DNA of 64,000 nt from Haematobia irritans (taxonomy: Eukaryota > Arthropoda > Insecta > Diptera > Muscidae). The translations under genes and the position numbers were made by a program. The DNA is taken from NCBI RefSeq assembly GCF_050003625.1, contig NC_134397.1:95707562-95771561 (forward strand), in the 5' to 3' direction. Under the pieces are notes generated by a model. That model did no database searches. It was not told where the DNA came from and saw only the letters and a program-made list of their open reading frames with translations. Below, piece after piece: positions 44,861 through 57,546 of this stretch (the stretch's first letter is position 1; each line of letters begins with the position of its first letter).

Positions 44861-46003
44861 CACTGAAAAAAATATTGTCGTGAGGCCAAAGATTTCATGT
44901 CTTTAAAATAGAAAACGCATTTCTCTAATATAAAGTTTTTTCCTTGTCCAAAAGCCGATAAACTTTGGCATAGTCCTTATAATTACTTGATTTGACTTAA
45001 AAATGGATATCGTAACATGAAAGAAAAAATTTTTGGATCAAGTTGACCTTAACTTTCATAATTCATAAAAATTCTTTAAAATTATTGAAATTGTCTTTAA
45101 ATTTGTTGTCTTTTTGCATCTTGACTACAAAGCAAAAAATCATTCAAAAATAAGACATGTTTTCAACACTATTTTAAAGACGTTTTTTACTTGAACCATT
45201 GCATTGTTTCTACTGGAAGTCGAGTCTTAATTTGGAAAATAAAGTTGGCGTTACCTCGTTTTTAAAGGACTTTGATAGCATAGGACGAAAAAAAGCTGAA
45301 ACAACGAATAATTAAAGTTTGCTTCCTAGAAGCAAGTACACAAAACCCAAATTTAAAAGAGAATTGTGTCTTAAAAGTATCCTTACTTGTATTTAGAGGT
45401 GTGCGCGTGACTGAAATTTCACTCACACTCACGCACATTCACGAAGCAAAATATTTATTCACGCACGCTCACGCACGATACATGTGGTAGCCAATCCCAC
45501 TCACGTACATTCACGAAATGAAAACCAGTACTCACGCACGCTGACGCACGAACTACTTTTAAAGACTCACGTTCACGCACGATTCACGACAATTCACGTG
45601 ATTCACGGCAAATTCACGAGACTCACTATATTTTCTAAAGGAAATCAGCAAAGGTAACAAAATTCAAAAATAGTATACAGTTCGAGAGCTAAATTAATTT
45701 CAACATACGAGTGTGAATTAAATTTTGATTCTTTTCGTGAGAGTGATTTTGCAGGAATTTTATTCACGCACATTCACGAACCGATTTTATTTCTCACGCA
45801 CGACATATTTATTGTAGTCCCATTCACGCACATTCACGAGAGTTACTTTGAATTTGGTTCACGACTCACGTGATTCAGGCGTGAATCACGCGTGTCACGC
45901 GCACACCTCTACTTGTATTCTCCGCTTCTTTGGCTCAGAATCAATACCAAAATTGTTAAAGTCAAAACAAAAACTTTGGAACCGGTCATGCTTTTTTTCA
46001 GTG
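44861..46003 (-). mobile_element. Family C1 TIR element with hAT-like insertion
   Basis: TA on both sides. Ends CACTGAAAAAAATATTGTCG and (right, reverse complement) CACTGAAAAAAAGCATGACC. C1 body in reverse (TTCTTTGGCTCAGAATCAAT). Without the 518 bp insert and its 8 bp duplication it is 617 bp, in line with other C1 copies. Confidence 0.85.
45393..45910. mobile_element. hAT-like MITE, copy 2, clean 8 bp duplication
   Basis: ACTTGTAT stands at 45385-45392 and again at 45911-45918; the uninterrupted C1 sequence has one copy. Ends TTAGAGGTGTGCGCGTGAC and (reverse complement) AGAGGTGTGCGCGTGAC. The 8 bp duplication and AGAGGTGTGC-type ends fit hAT. The body has dense CACGCACATTCACGAA motifs. No ORF. 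Confidence 0.9.
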
Positions 46004-46329
46004 TACTTTTGGTCCATTAATAGATATGCCGAATATGAGTAAGGAATGCAGTTAAGAAAATAGAGCAATAATCGATCTTAAAACTGTCCTTCTAGATACA
46101 AAATACTGACCCCACTTTATTAAAATTTTGCCAAAAAATAAATTGTAAAACCAATACTCGCAAATATTAGTTAATTAAGTTCTATCCAGTAAATCAAAAA
46201 TCATGAAAATCGATTCATAATTGCCCTTTTGCCAATTAAAACAAAATTTCATACATGGGAGGTGTCCACCTTCCAACGTCTATAGGTCAGCCCGTGAACC
46301 CATTAGGGACCTATAAACCTGTAAACATA

Positions 46330-48176
46330 CACACAAAAAATTATCACCGAAAGTTTTTCAATTAAACATTTAATTGAATTTGGAAACGGATTCAAATAAT
46401 ATGTTAATTGATTCAATTATTTATTTACTCAAATCCGAATAAAACCAAATTAAAAAATGATTGATATGTGTTACGTTTCCTATTAAAATATTAATTGATT
46501 CAATCAATTTGTTAATCAATTCGGAAATAATTTTCAATTACAAACGTGATTGAAATGTTTTCCGTTTCCAATTACACATGTGATTGATCCAATCACCTTT
46601 GTGATTGAAATTGAATAATTTTGAGCGATGTAAAGAGCGAAAAGAGAATAAGAGGAGGATTTATTCAACAACGTATGATGGAGAGATCAGTCTGTGGAAG
46701 TAACTCGTAACGAACGGTTGGGTTTTTCGCGTAAATTGAAAAACATGATTGCCGACATTCTGTCTGCTGCATTCGAAATGTGTGCATAAATATTTTGAAC
46801 GCAACAACAAATCATAGCAAAGTGTTGAAATAAATAAAGTGTGTAACAACAAATGGCCGCGTGGTAAAGGTTTGAAAAAATATATGACAGAACGCATTAG
46901 AAATTACCTGTGTTTGTATTTTGTGGTATTGTAAAAATGGAAAACAATCTACGTTTATTAAAGGTAAGAAATTGGGAAATGGGAATACCGTTTTCCATTG
47001 AAGCCTGTTTACATTAAAGGGACTAAAATAATATATTTTTTATTGATTTCTTTTAGTGAGCAATTTTATTTCGAGAACTTGGCCAATCAATCTCATCAAC
47101 TCATAATTTTATCAAATATATAAGAATATGTTTGCAATCAAATGGTGGGTACCGTATTGATCTCTTAAAATTGTAAATTTTTTTCACTCCTAGTTTTCTT
47201 AAAACCAAGAGCGGTATGGGTTTATTGGAAGATTCACATTGAAGTTGCGAAGTAGCGTTGGCATTAAATTGCATTTTTCTTTTACCTGCCTTTTTCAGTT
47301 TGAACCCAAGTAGAGAGCAGTATATCTGATATATAAATTAATGAGCTGAATTATGCAATGGTAAAAAAGTTGTCTCTTTTGGATTAAAAAAAAATGAAAA
47401 ATATCCGAAAAAATAAAAACATGTATTTTTCATTTATATTTTTTTTCTATTTCCAGAATCATCAATGTAATACCGAATATTACATTGTTTTGCCATAATT
47501 TTTGTCTTTGATTGGTTCAAATTTTAATAGATGTGAGGAAATTTTGGAAAGGAATTGTTACTAAAATTAAATTACCGAGCACCTTAATACACCTTTTTAT
47601 GCTAAAAGACTACAACTGCCAAATAAGATTACCTGCATAGATGATATTCTATGCAGGTAATGTTTAACAAAATCAACTTTTAATTGAACAAAATTAAATT
47701 CGAGTTATTCTGTTTACTTTCAGAAAACTAATTTAGCTTACAGGCTGGTGATTTATTGGAAATCTAGGCGCATCTAAATTTTAGAAGGAACATGCTGACA
47801 TCTTTAATATGATAAGGAAGATAATAATTTATATATAACAAAATTGGAATTTATTTTCAATATCAATTAATAATTTAATTGAATCAATCAAATAGTTGAT
47901 TGCTTTTTGTCGCGAAATTAATTAAAATTTTAATTGATTCAATTAAAACTGTGATTGAATTTTATGTCAAAAACCAATCAGTTTTTTAATTGATTCAATC
48001 AGACAACTAATTGATTCGGTGACAAAATTCAATTAAATTTTTAATTGAAAATCGTGTTGGTTTTCAATCAAAATGGGTGATTGATACTATCATTTTCGTG
48101 ATTGAAGACATTTCAATTAAAAAAATTGTTGAATCCGCGATTTTCGTGATTGAAATGAAAATTTTTTTTTTGTGTG
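46330..48176. mobile_element. Family D TIR element, large copy with gene-like insert
   Basis: 1847 bp with TA on both sides. Left CACACAAAAAATTATCACCG, right (reverse complement) CACACAAAAAAAAAATTTTC. Subterminal AATTGATTCAATTAAAA words at both ends frame a different 1.2 kb interior with ATG GAA AAC AAT CTA CG (46937) running into a donor, AAAGGTAAGA, candidate acceptors (TTTCTTTTAG near 47056, CCTTTTTCAG near 47299), and a perfect 14 bp hairpin at 47628-47661. Confidence 0.75.
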
Positions 48177-48254
48177 TAGAGGAAAACATCTCAGCTGTGA
48201 CACAAAGAAAAAATTATGTTGATATCCTAATCCATTCAAAAGTGATAGAATTAT

Positions 48255-48562
48255 GGCCTGTTCCTGTATATCGAACGAAAGTTTTTTTTCGTATCCCAAA
48301 CGAAAGAAAATTGAGTTTTGTTCTCTTATTTCGAAAGGCAACTCACTTCATATTTTGTTGTCGAGCAATAAACGAACATATACAATAAGTGTCAAGAAAA
48401 AAGTAAAAACATTGTTAACATTTGAATGAATTCTCAGGCAGAATCAATGTATTCTCATACAAACGAAACGAACTTTCAAAAATACAAAAACCCAAGTTCA
48501 TTCGAATTCGAGTGACTGCTTTTCTTTCGAATGGGGTTTCTTTCGATATACAGGAACAGGGC
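48255..48562. mobile_element. 308 bp TIR element with 5 bp duplication
   Basis: ATTAT flanks both sides (48250-48254, 48563-48567). Left GGCCTGTTCCTGTATATCGA, right (reverse complement) GCCCTGTTCCTGTATATCGA. Interior non-coding. The superfamily is not recognised; the ends resemble those at 10347. Confidence 0.8.
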
Positions 48563-48567
48563 ATTAT

Positions 48568-50687
48568 TTCCAAAAAAGAGCGATTTGGAACTACTGTGGT
48601 TTGTAAAATCTATAAAGAAATAATTATTTTTGTCATGACATATCTACTGCTTTTACTCGAAAGAATTTGTCGAGTAACTTGTAGTAAAAAAATTTAAAAG
48701 AGACATGCATTTTGACATTGTTCTCTTAAAATTGTTTACTATTTTTACTATTTTTTAGGGCTGAGGAACGGTTTCTAGTGAAAACTAGTAAAAGTAGTAA
48801 CTAGTAGTACGTAACGGAACACACCTATTAAGTTCTTACTATGTAACCTCAAAATGTGCAATATTTACGGCATGAAGCTACTTGTGTTTCAGAAAGGAAT
48901 ATTGCCGAATATGAATGATATTTACTGTGATTTTGGAATAAAAAATAAAAGCTTTATATCAAAATTTTTTTTTATTTTTATTTTGTGATAAAATACAATT
49001 AATTTCTTTATGTGTATGTTCTGCATCGGCTTTTTGACATTCCATGCTTTTCTACTGGACCAATTTTCTTACCTCACCTTTAAAGTTAAAATTTCATATT
49101 TGCTAAATTTTTCTTGGTGTCGTGCAATTCAATCTTTCCCTCCGAAAAATGAATTCTTTAAAAAACGCTCTTTGACAACAAAGTCAAATCCTACATGAAT
49201 AGAAAACTGAAGTCCATGAATAGAAGGGCAGGCTGGCCCGGTCACACTGAATACACAACAACACTTTCTTGACAGTTTCGAAAACAAATACGATGGAGCC
49301 GAACTAGGATAACCGAATGTCTCACAGGCTGCTCAATATTTGTCTCACATATCTATACCAACAGCTAGAAATGATGAGCATTATGGAACACAGCCTGAAA
49401 ACTTAAAATAATTTAAACTGACGGCAACTGCAGTGTCTGTAATTAATTTTAGTTTACAAATTGAATTTAAAATTGTTGGGCAAATTACATAAAGGATGTA
49501 CGCTGGTAAATATTGATGACATTTAATTTCCGGACATGCTAAGAATTGACTTCTCTTTGTCCGTCCTTTTGGTTATGCAACACCACAAGGCACAGTTTTA
49601 TCTTCCCTGACAAACGACAAACCTTAAAAAAACCGTTTACATTTTCAGGCCGAAAATGGAAATTCGTGAGTCCGTTTGTGACTGCGTGTGATTCCGTCCA
49701 AGACAGGCAGCAGTTAAATCTGTAATTTTGGTAACCCAAAGTAGTGACGCTGAGATGGAGGAGGGGCAAGGCTTTTTTCATTTATATATATTTTTTTATT
49801 TTTATTCTTCTTTGGACGCTTATAAACAAACCAACAGTGCCATTCTACAAAAAAGGAGGAAATAAACCATAAAAATACAGTAAAAACTTGCAGACCAACT
49901 TTAGTAACGCACGGTTAAACATATAAACAGGCTGTTTCACACAAAAAGGGCTCAGACAGTCAGACAGACAGACATAAGCAGGAACTGAAAATAGTCAACA
50001 CAAGCTCACAATATCCCCCAGGGGAATCAGAAGCACGCGTGATTCAAATGGTAAATAAGGGAATTTATCTTAAGTTGAAATCATTCAAAAAACCAAAATA
50101 AAACGGGAATATGGTCGCCTATCCTCATGTAATTATGTAAAAATATTCAGAACTTCAAAATGCATTTATCATCTTCCCGAGCTCCCCGACTCTGACCATT
50201 TTAAAGCTAAATAGTACGGGTTGTAGTCACTCAATTAATTGGCCAATTTAGCGACAAACCGTCAGATGGGATATTAAAATGAAAATCTCTAAAAATGAAT
50301 TGCCAAAGAACAAAATGAACAAAATTGAAAATATACAATGCGAGAGTGAGAGCGAGCTAAAGTTGGACGGAGCCGATAATATTATATCCCAAACCCAAAA
50401 ACTTTGAAGAAGATTTGTCACACACTGCGAATATTAGGTTGGCACATGTGAATTGTCATTGTGTCTAAATTAGGGATGAAGGCAGTATATTTGAAATGGT
50501 CTGGACAAGAAAGTAAGCGCATCCGTTAGGGACACAAAAAGAATTCACTACCGAAATCAACCTAAAGTTAAAAACTTTAATTTTTCTTCTGTTTTTACTA
50601 GTACTAACAGCAAGTAAAACAAATATTGTCATTTTGAGATCCTACCTCAGTTACTTCAAGAGCTATATGAGCTTGTTCTGAAAAGGG
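48568..50687. other. Long stretch with little recognised
   Basis: Only a worn Helitron-like scrap (GGACGGAGCCGATAATATTA at 50369) was identified. Frames at 48422-48697, 49010-49198 and 49539-49781 show no motifs. It is a candidate for host intergenic or intronic sequence. Confidence 0.4.
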
Positions 50688-52432
50688 AGCCACCGTGGTG
50701 CAATGGTTAGCATGCCCGCCTTGCATACACAAGGTCGTGGGTTCGATTCCTGCTTCGACCGAACACCAAAAAGTTTTTTAGCGGTGGATTATCCCACCTC
50801 AGTAATGCTGGTAACATTTCTTAGGGTTTCAAAGCTTCTCTAAGTGGTTTCACTGCAATGTGGAACGCCGTTCGGACTCGGCTATAAAAAGGAGGTCCCT
50901 TGTCATTGAGCTTAACATGGAATCGGGCAGCACTCAGTGATAAGAGAGAAGTTCACCAATGTGGTATCACAATGGACTGAATAGTCTACACCCAGAAAAA
51001 AGTGACCCCTTCTTTAAGTTAAAATGAACTCATTGTGAAGAAAGTTGAACTTCATATAGCGCCAAAGACATTTTTATTGTTTTGAACGATGTGATTTTCG
51101 TTGAAATTAGGAAGAATGCATTCCATATATTAGTTAACATTTTCCTATATTTATGTACCCTTATACTACAGAATGAAAAAAATTAACTGAATTGAATTCA
51201 TATATGGAATGATTTTATTGAACTTTTTTCATTCATTGGGACAAATCTTAGATATTTGTGGTAAACTTTTTTACTTCAAACTTAAAACTGCTTACCTTCA
51301 TTTTTAAATACAATTTTATTTATTTATATAAGCAATTTTTTCTTCAATAAAATACACGTTTTATTAATATATTAAATATATTTATTAAGAATCAACAGCA
51401 TCGACTGACCTTGAAATATTAGTTTATTATTCCACTATTTCCAATTTCCATGTAATGTCATCAACTGTAAAACGCATTTTTCCTTCTTCTTGTACCTTTC
51501 ACTTTTAATAAGTTGTTGCGTAACGAGTTTGTCCTCCTTTTACAATTTCAATATCTACAAATAAAAAAAATAATAAAACAATTTTTTCACAAAAGGTTAG
51601 CGTCACTGAATGTTACCTGTTAATTGAAGATTCCAAAATGAAGACGAATGAAGGGGTTGGTATTCTGTTTTCTTTCTTTATAAATCATCACGAACATAAT
51701 TTTATCTCACTAATTTAAAATAACAAATATTTTATATATTTTATTTGTTATTTATTATATTATTTTACCATATTATTTTTTAACAATCTCTCCGTATAAC
51801 AAAACAACGCGATTCCAACTAAAAAAACAACCGACGCGCAAATATATCGATTACACCCGCAAACACATCGATTACGATGACAGGTATAGATTACAGGTAG
51901 ACAATAGAAATTTGAGAAAATTTCCTATATTCTAACAAGTGTGTTTCCTTATGTTTTGAAAGGATTGCATACTTCTTAGTACGAATGAACTAAAATATTT
52001 TTCTATGCCAAGTGTTGTTCGTATGTATGAAAAACTTTCTATTATAAAGGAAGTCGCAATTATCATTTTATAAGAAATTTTACTAATTTTGAGGAAACTT
52101 GGTTTTAGTTCGGTTTTTGTTTATTTTTACGAATGCTTTGTTATCGGTGAATAAAATTTTCTTTTTCAGTAGTAAATTCTTATACCCAGCGAAGAAAATA
52201 GTATGAGTAAAATTCCATACCTTATTCTAGTTAATGAACTATTCGTAAGTGCTTTCAGTTTAGGATTTTTTTACTGAAACAAGTAAATTTTATTATTTCA
52301 CACAAAAATTTAACATAATGGAAATAAAATGGATAAACTATATTGATGAAAATTTTTTCCTTTAGTTTCGAAGGCACTTTTTTCTGGGTGTAAGTGAGCC
52401 TGATACATCGGGCTGCCACCTAACCTCACCTT
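50688..52432 (+). mobile_element. SINE1 split by a TIR element
   Basis: 50688-50988 runs from GCCACCGTGGTGCAATGGTT (A-box side) through B box GGGTTCGATTCCTGC to TGGACTGAATAGTCTA. 52391-52432 continues AGTGAGCCTGATACATCGGG and CCACCTAACCTCACCT. Confidence 0.9.
50989..52390. mobile_element. 1.4 kb TIR element, CACCCAGAAAAAAGTG ends
   Basis: TA duplicated (50987-50988, 52391-52392), proven by the split SINE. The 16 bp end CACCCAGAAAAAAGTG is perfect at both sides. The interior has no long ORF. On the minus strand AACAG|GTAAC (about 51620) and TTTATTTGTAG (about 51555) could be an intron. Confidence 0.9.
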
Positions 52433-52543
52433 GTTCTGAAAACTTGATTCTTGAATTGTAATCAAGTGGCCTTACGAAAAGAAGCGCTATTTGGCCTATA
52501 ATATCTTTCAAAGTGTGAGAAAAAATACAAAAAAGATCCCGAA

Positions 52544-53950
52544 CAAGTATATACGGCCGTAAGTTCGGCCAGGCCGAATCTTATGTACCCTCCACCATGG
52601 ATTGCGTAGAAACTTCTACGAAAGACTATCATCCACAATCGAATTACTTGGGTTGTGGTATCTTAAAACTTCTTAACATCGTTTTCTAAATTGTGAGTTA
52701 GACCATACGTGGTATATATTAGACAAAAACGTTATGTATAGGTAAGTCTACAAATAATTATGAATCGATATGGACTTTTTGCACGGTACATAGAGAGCCA
52801 GAATTGAAATATGGGGGTTGCTTATATGGGGGCTATATACAATTATGAACTTGATATGGACCAATTTTTGCGTGATTGGGGATCGATTTATCTGAGGGCC
52901 ATATATAACTATAGTCCGATATGCACCTAGTTAGGCATGATTTTTAACGACCATATACTAGCACAATGTACCAAATTTCAACTCACTCGGATGAAATTTG
53001 CTTCTCCAAGAGGCTTCATGATTATGTATGATTATGGACTGATATGGACTGATATGGACCACTTTTGGCATGGTTGTTAAATATCATATACTTCCACCAC
53101 GTACCAAATTTCAAGCAGATCGGATGAATTTTGCTTCTCCAAAAAGCACCGGAGGTCAAATCTGGGGACCGGTTTATATGGGAGCTATATATAATTATGG
53201 TCTGATAGGAACCAATTCCTTCATGGTTGTTGGATACCATATACTAACATAACTTACCAAATTTCAGCCGAATGGGAAGAATTTTGCTTCTCCAAACGGC
53301 TCTGGAGGTCAAATCTGGGGATCGGTTTATATGGGGCCTATATATAATTATGGACCGATATCGACCAATTTTTGCATGCGAGGTTGAGGCCATATATTAA
53401 CACCACGTACCAAATTTCAACTGAATCAGATGAATTTTGGTCTTCCAAGAGGCTCCGGAGGTCAAATCTGGTGATCGGTTTATATGGGGGCTATATATAA
53501 TTATGGACCGATATGGACCAATTTTTTCATAGTTGTTAGAGACCATATACTAACATCATGTACCAAATTTCAGCCGGATCGAATGAAATTTGCTTTTCTT
53601 ATAGGCCTCGCAAGCCAAATTTGGGGGTACGTTTATATGGGGGCTATACGTAAAAGTGGACCGATATGGCCCATTTGCAATACCATCCGACCTACATCAA
53701 TAACAACTACTTGTGCCAAGTTTCAAGTCGATAGCTTGTTTCGTTCGGAAGTTAGCGTGATTTCAACAGACGGACGGACGGACGGACGGACGGACGGACG
53801 GACGGACGGACGGACATGCTCAGATCGACTCAGAATTTCACCACGACCCAGAATATATATACTTTATGGGGTCTTAGAGCAATATATCGATGTGTTACAA
53901 ACGGAATGACAAAGTTAATATACCCCCCATCCTATGGTGGAGGGTATAAA
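52544..53950 (-). mobile_element. mini-me-like element, complete, reverse
   Basis: The left end CAAGTATATACGGCCGTAAG, then TTCGGCCAGGCCGAA, is the terminal hairpin. The right end is the head (CCCATCCTATGGTGGAGGGT). 153 bp units in between. (GGAC)n at 53773-53817 is the long (GTCC)n tract in reverse. Confidence 0.85.
53773..53817. repeat. (GGAC)n microsatellite
   Basis: About eleven GGAC units, next to the 33 bp core of the mini-me-like head. Shorter tracts occupy the same place in the other copies (13109, 38828, 57986). Confidence 0.95.
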
Positions 53951-54655
53951 AAGTATCAGCTATAGTTTTGGTATAAATGTCCATTTACTAGAGACATACA
54001 GTAGAAAAATTGTCTCAAATTTTCATAGTTTTCGTTTATTGTTAAAGAAGTTTATAAAAATGTATTTTAGTGCTCACCAATATAGAAAATATTTATAGCT
54101 TATTTAGATTAAAGCCTATACTTTAAAATAACATCGAGAAATAAATCGAAACTAAGTGGGAAAATAGAATTTGGTGGCTTGTTCGAATGTCCTTCTAAGT
54201 GGACATCGGTAGTGAAAGGGTTAAAACAAAAATTCCGATAGCGTGACTCGAACCTGTGTTTTCTGCACCATACGTGTTAACAGTTGCCTTAGCTCATTGC
54301 ACCACCGAGGGAGTTGCCATAATAACATCTAACGATTATTTTAAGACTTTTCATAGCCAAAGAAAAACGTTGGCTTTGATTTTTTGTGAACGTTTCCGTT
54401 TCATTTTGTCACCGTCCGTTCACGACTAATGTAAATTTTTCTATTAGTGTACATAATTGATTCTTTTATAAGTTGTCGCCATAGTATTTTATTCGATTTT
54501 CCCGCAATATCTCCCATAATAATAACTTTATTGTTTCGCTTCCACTTAAAAAATAATCGTTATGGAGTGGTATTTCCAAATTCTAATTGGGAAAATGAAT
54601 GGGCTGTTATTAAAAATTGATATTTACCGAAAGGTAAAGAATCATATGATTTGAC
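53951..54655. other. Mostly unrecognised, contains one tRNA-like unit
   Basis: Apart from the tRNA-like sequence at 54235-54320, nothing was identified. Confidence 0.4.
54235..54320 (-). mobile_element. tRNA-like unit (third SINE type?)
   Basis: Minus strand: TCGGTGGTGCAATGAGCTAA (A-box side) and ACAGGTTCGAGTCACGC (B box GGTTCGAGTC). The intervening sequence differs from SINE1 and SINE2. The acceptor stem does not close, so probably not a functional tRNA. Confidence 0.5.
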
Positions 54656-56130
54656 CTGTTCAAAACAGTTGCAACTACCTATTAGCACCCTGTAATATTT
54701 TCTTCTTTAAGGGCATTATTTTTTTTACCTCTACAGTTATAAGGACCTATAAGAAGATGGATTAAATGTAACATATAAAAAGGGCATTACAGGAATATCG
54801 TTAAGTTCATTGCCTAATTTGGTCGTCATAGGCCTTTATGCCTTATTTTTTGAATAAGTCGACAAAATTGCCGGCAATAGGCATAATCAACATAATGAAA
54901 AGCAAAATATCGATGATTTTAAAGTTGGGGTATCAAAAAAACGAATTTCGGAAGAGTACAATATGCAAAACCCAACTGCGTCTCGAGTTACAAACAGTGG
55001 ATGCACCAAAACTGCACACTGGGGTAGAAGAAAACCTAAGACTACGCCAAAAGAAGATCGTATAATCAAAAGAACTATGCAACAATTCAATCAAATAGCA
55101 TCCAAAGAAGTCAAAAATTTAATTCAAATTGGGTATATCCACCATAACGATCAGATGTAGAGCATTAGAAGTCCGAGTGCAATAATACAAAAATGTCAAA
55201 AATCACTTATTTCAAAGAAATCTAGGTTAGCGCTCCTTCAATTTTCACAAAAATACCTTAAATGGCCTCAGTAGCAGTGGATATGTTCTATATTTACCTA
55301 CGACTCAAAATTTAACTTGCATGGATCGGATGGTAGAAATTTAGTACGAAGGCTGCAAGGAAAACCTTAATCCAAGAAATACAAAAAGTTACGTCAATCA
55401 TGGTGGGGCCAATATTATGGTCCGCGGGAATTTTTCTGGAAAAGTTATTGGCCCGATTTATAGAGTCGAGGGTATTATGCTGTCGGAAGTCTACAAAACA
55501 GTTTGTCTAATGTGATATTGCTGTAAGCATTCCGGGAAATGCCATCTGCATGGATTATTCAGTGCGATCATGACCTCTAGGACACGTGTAACGTGGTAAA
55601 ACAATGTATTTCCGATGAAAAATTGCGGGTGCTTGATTAGCCTGTTCATTCACCTAAAGTAAAAGTCATAAAACAAGCTTTGGAAAGCTGTAAAATGAAA
55701 AATTGGTACGAAATTTTTGCAAAAGGCTTACAAAATCTATTTGAACCTGAACCATAGGATATCATTGACCGTTTAATCCTAACCAATGGCAAAAAGTTGC
55801 GCAGAAGTAATCAAACGGCATGGCTATAGTATTAACTATTAACATTTCTAGTTAAAAGTTACAAATATTTTAATTAATTTTAAATATATGTGACACTTAA
55901 TATTAGTTGCAAATGTTTTGAACAGCTAAAAACTCTCATTTAAAAAAAATTATAAATTATCAAAAAACCTTTATCGTTAGTTCCGTTATATCCTTGAATC
56001 TTTAAAAATGACATAATAAGCAACAACATTGCATTAAAATTTGTGATTTAATATTTTTATTTTCATTATAATTACGGTTTGTTTTCAACAGGGATGTGGT
56101 TGCAAATCTTTTGAACAGCACTGTATATCA
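54656..56130 (+). pseudogene. Tc1-like element, degenerate
   Basis: The left end CTGTTCAAAACAGTTGCAAC and the right end, in reverse complement CAGTGCTGTTCAAAAGATTT then GCAACCAC, are worn inverted repeats. Translation gives a Tc1 N-terminal part: SRVTNSGCTKTAHWGRRKPK, TTPKEDRIIKRTMQQFNQIA (the GRPRKTT / homeo-like block). Later comes a catalytic-domain piece, GGANIMVRGNFSGKVIGPIY then RVEGIMLSEVY (GGGSIMVWG type). Stops and frameshifts separate them, and the PDLNPIE block is not readable. Confidence 0.75.
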
Positions 56131-56902
56131 TAAAATGTTGCGCCATTTATTAGAACAGAACTAGTCACAAGAGTCGAGTTCTGAAGATTTCTTTAAGAAA
56201 ACCAAATGTGTCGCATTAGTATCACGGTACCTTTTAACACGCACAAAGTATGTTTTATACTAAACGAAAAAAATGTATCAATTTCATAAATCTTGATCTA
56301 AAGATGAGCCGATGAATATCGATTTTCACTAGAGATCATTCATTTGTAAAAATAATGTGTGAAATTGAGCAATTCTTAGCCGTTTTCACTGAAATATTGT
56401 AACGAGCAGTTTTTGTGGCTCATGGGCACTTTAAAATTTGAAAAAAAAAATCGTAGGAAGAGGTAGAAATTTTATCTGATCTTCATGAATATTTTGCACA
56501 ACCAATGAATCTACTACAACTCTGTTATTACCACTGTTCGTAGCCCAATTTGGTTGTCCATCCTAATTATTTGGCATTATTTATCTCAATACTTGCTTTA
56601 TCATGCTTCAAACTTTCGATATTGACCATATGTTGTATCAATTGTTTCATCACAAATTTAATTGATCCCATTAAATTTTAAATGAGATTGGTTCAATCTC
56701 GGAAGCAATTGTATTCATTAATTATTATTGAAGCTTTATGGACAAATAATATACAGGAATTTGATGAATTGAACAGAAAACGCCAAATAAAAATCTATAC
56801 ACGCCTTACTGTCGCGGTTGGTAGAATTCTACCAAAAATGATAGATTTTTTATTGTTTGCAAAATCTTCCTTTCCAACTAAGAGTTATTTCACAAATTAT
56901 CT
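56131..56902. other. Nothing recognised
   Basis: A 74-codon frame (56682-56906) has no motif. No TE ends noticed. Confidence 0.35.
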
Positions 56903-57020
56903 ATAGAAATAAAACTTTGACAAAATTTTCTATAAAATAAAATTGTTGAATAAAATTTTGACAAAATTTTCTATAGAAATAAAATTTTAAGAAAATTTTC
57001 TATCGAAATAAAATTTTACA
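56903..57020 (-). repeat. 29 bp minisatellite, reverse
   Basis: Units of CTATAGAAATAAAATTTTGA, then CAAAATTTT, about four copies, the reverse complement of the array at 39643-39920. Confidence 0.8.
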
Positions 57021-57546
57021 ATATAAGATTTTTTTGGTAACATTTTCTCCGAGTTTTAATAGTTTAGTGACAACTGTGCTGACTTTACATTTTTCCATTG
57101 TTTTCAGAGAGATAGATGAGTCAAATTGGGCTAACTTGTAATGTAGAAGGCATATAGGACTTATTCGCTATATCATCATCTATTTCGTAGCCTAAGCCAA
57201 CTAATAAATTGATTCAGTACATTTTAAATTCAATTTTAAAGTGTATGATTTTTTGTTAAATTTAATTAAAATTTTTTACTGGAAAAGCATTAGTCAAAAT
57301 TATTCTTATTTGAAGAAATGTCACGAAACAACACAGAAATTCCGTCAAATTTCGCTGAAGCAGCATCAAATAATTCTCTGAAAGGGTTTCGCTGTTACGC
57401 CTGTTATCACCTATCGTTTGAAATGGTTACCTCCTCAGCGATCTGCCAATACTAAATCGTGGACTTTCTAATGAAATTGTTGTCGCGTTTTTCATAAGTT
57501 CAGCTGCTCGAAAACCTGAAACTCGTTAAAGCAACTTCTGATGGTA
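57021..57546. other. Nothing recognised
   Basis: No repeat, RNA or coding signature. Confidence 0.35.

Noticed and set aside
53484..53909. 141-codon frame with a GRTD repeat
   Set aside because: The repeat is the (GGAC)n tract; the rest is the 153 bp array.
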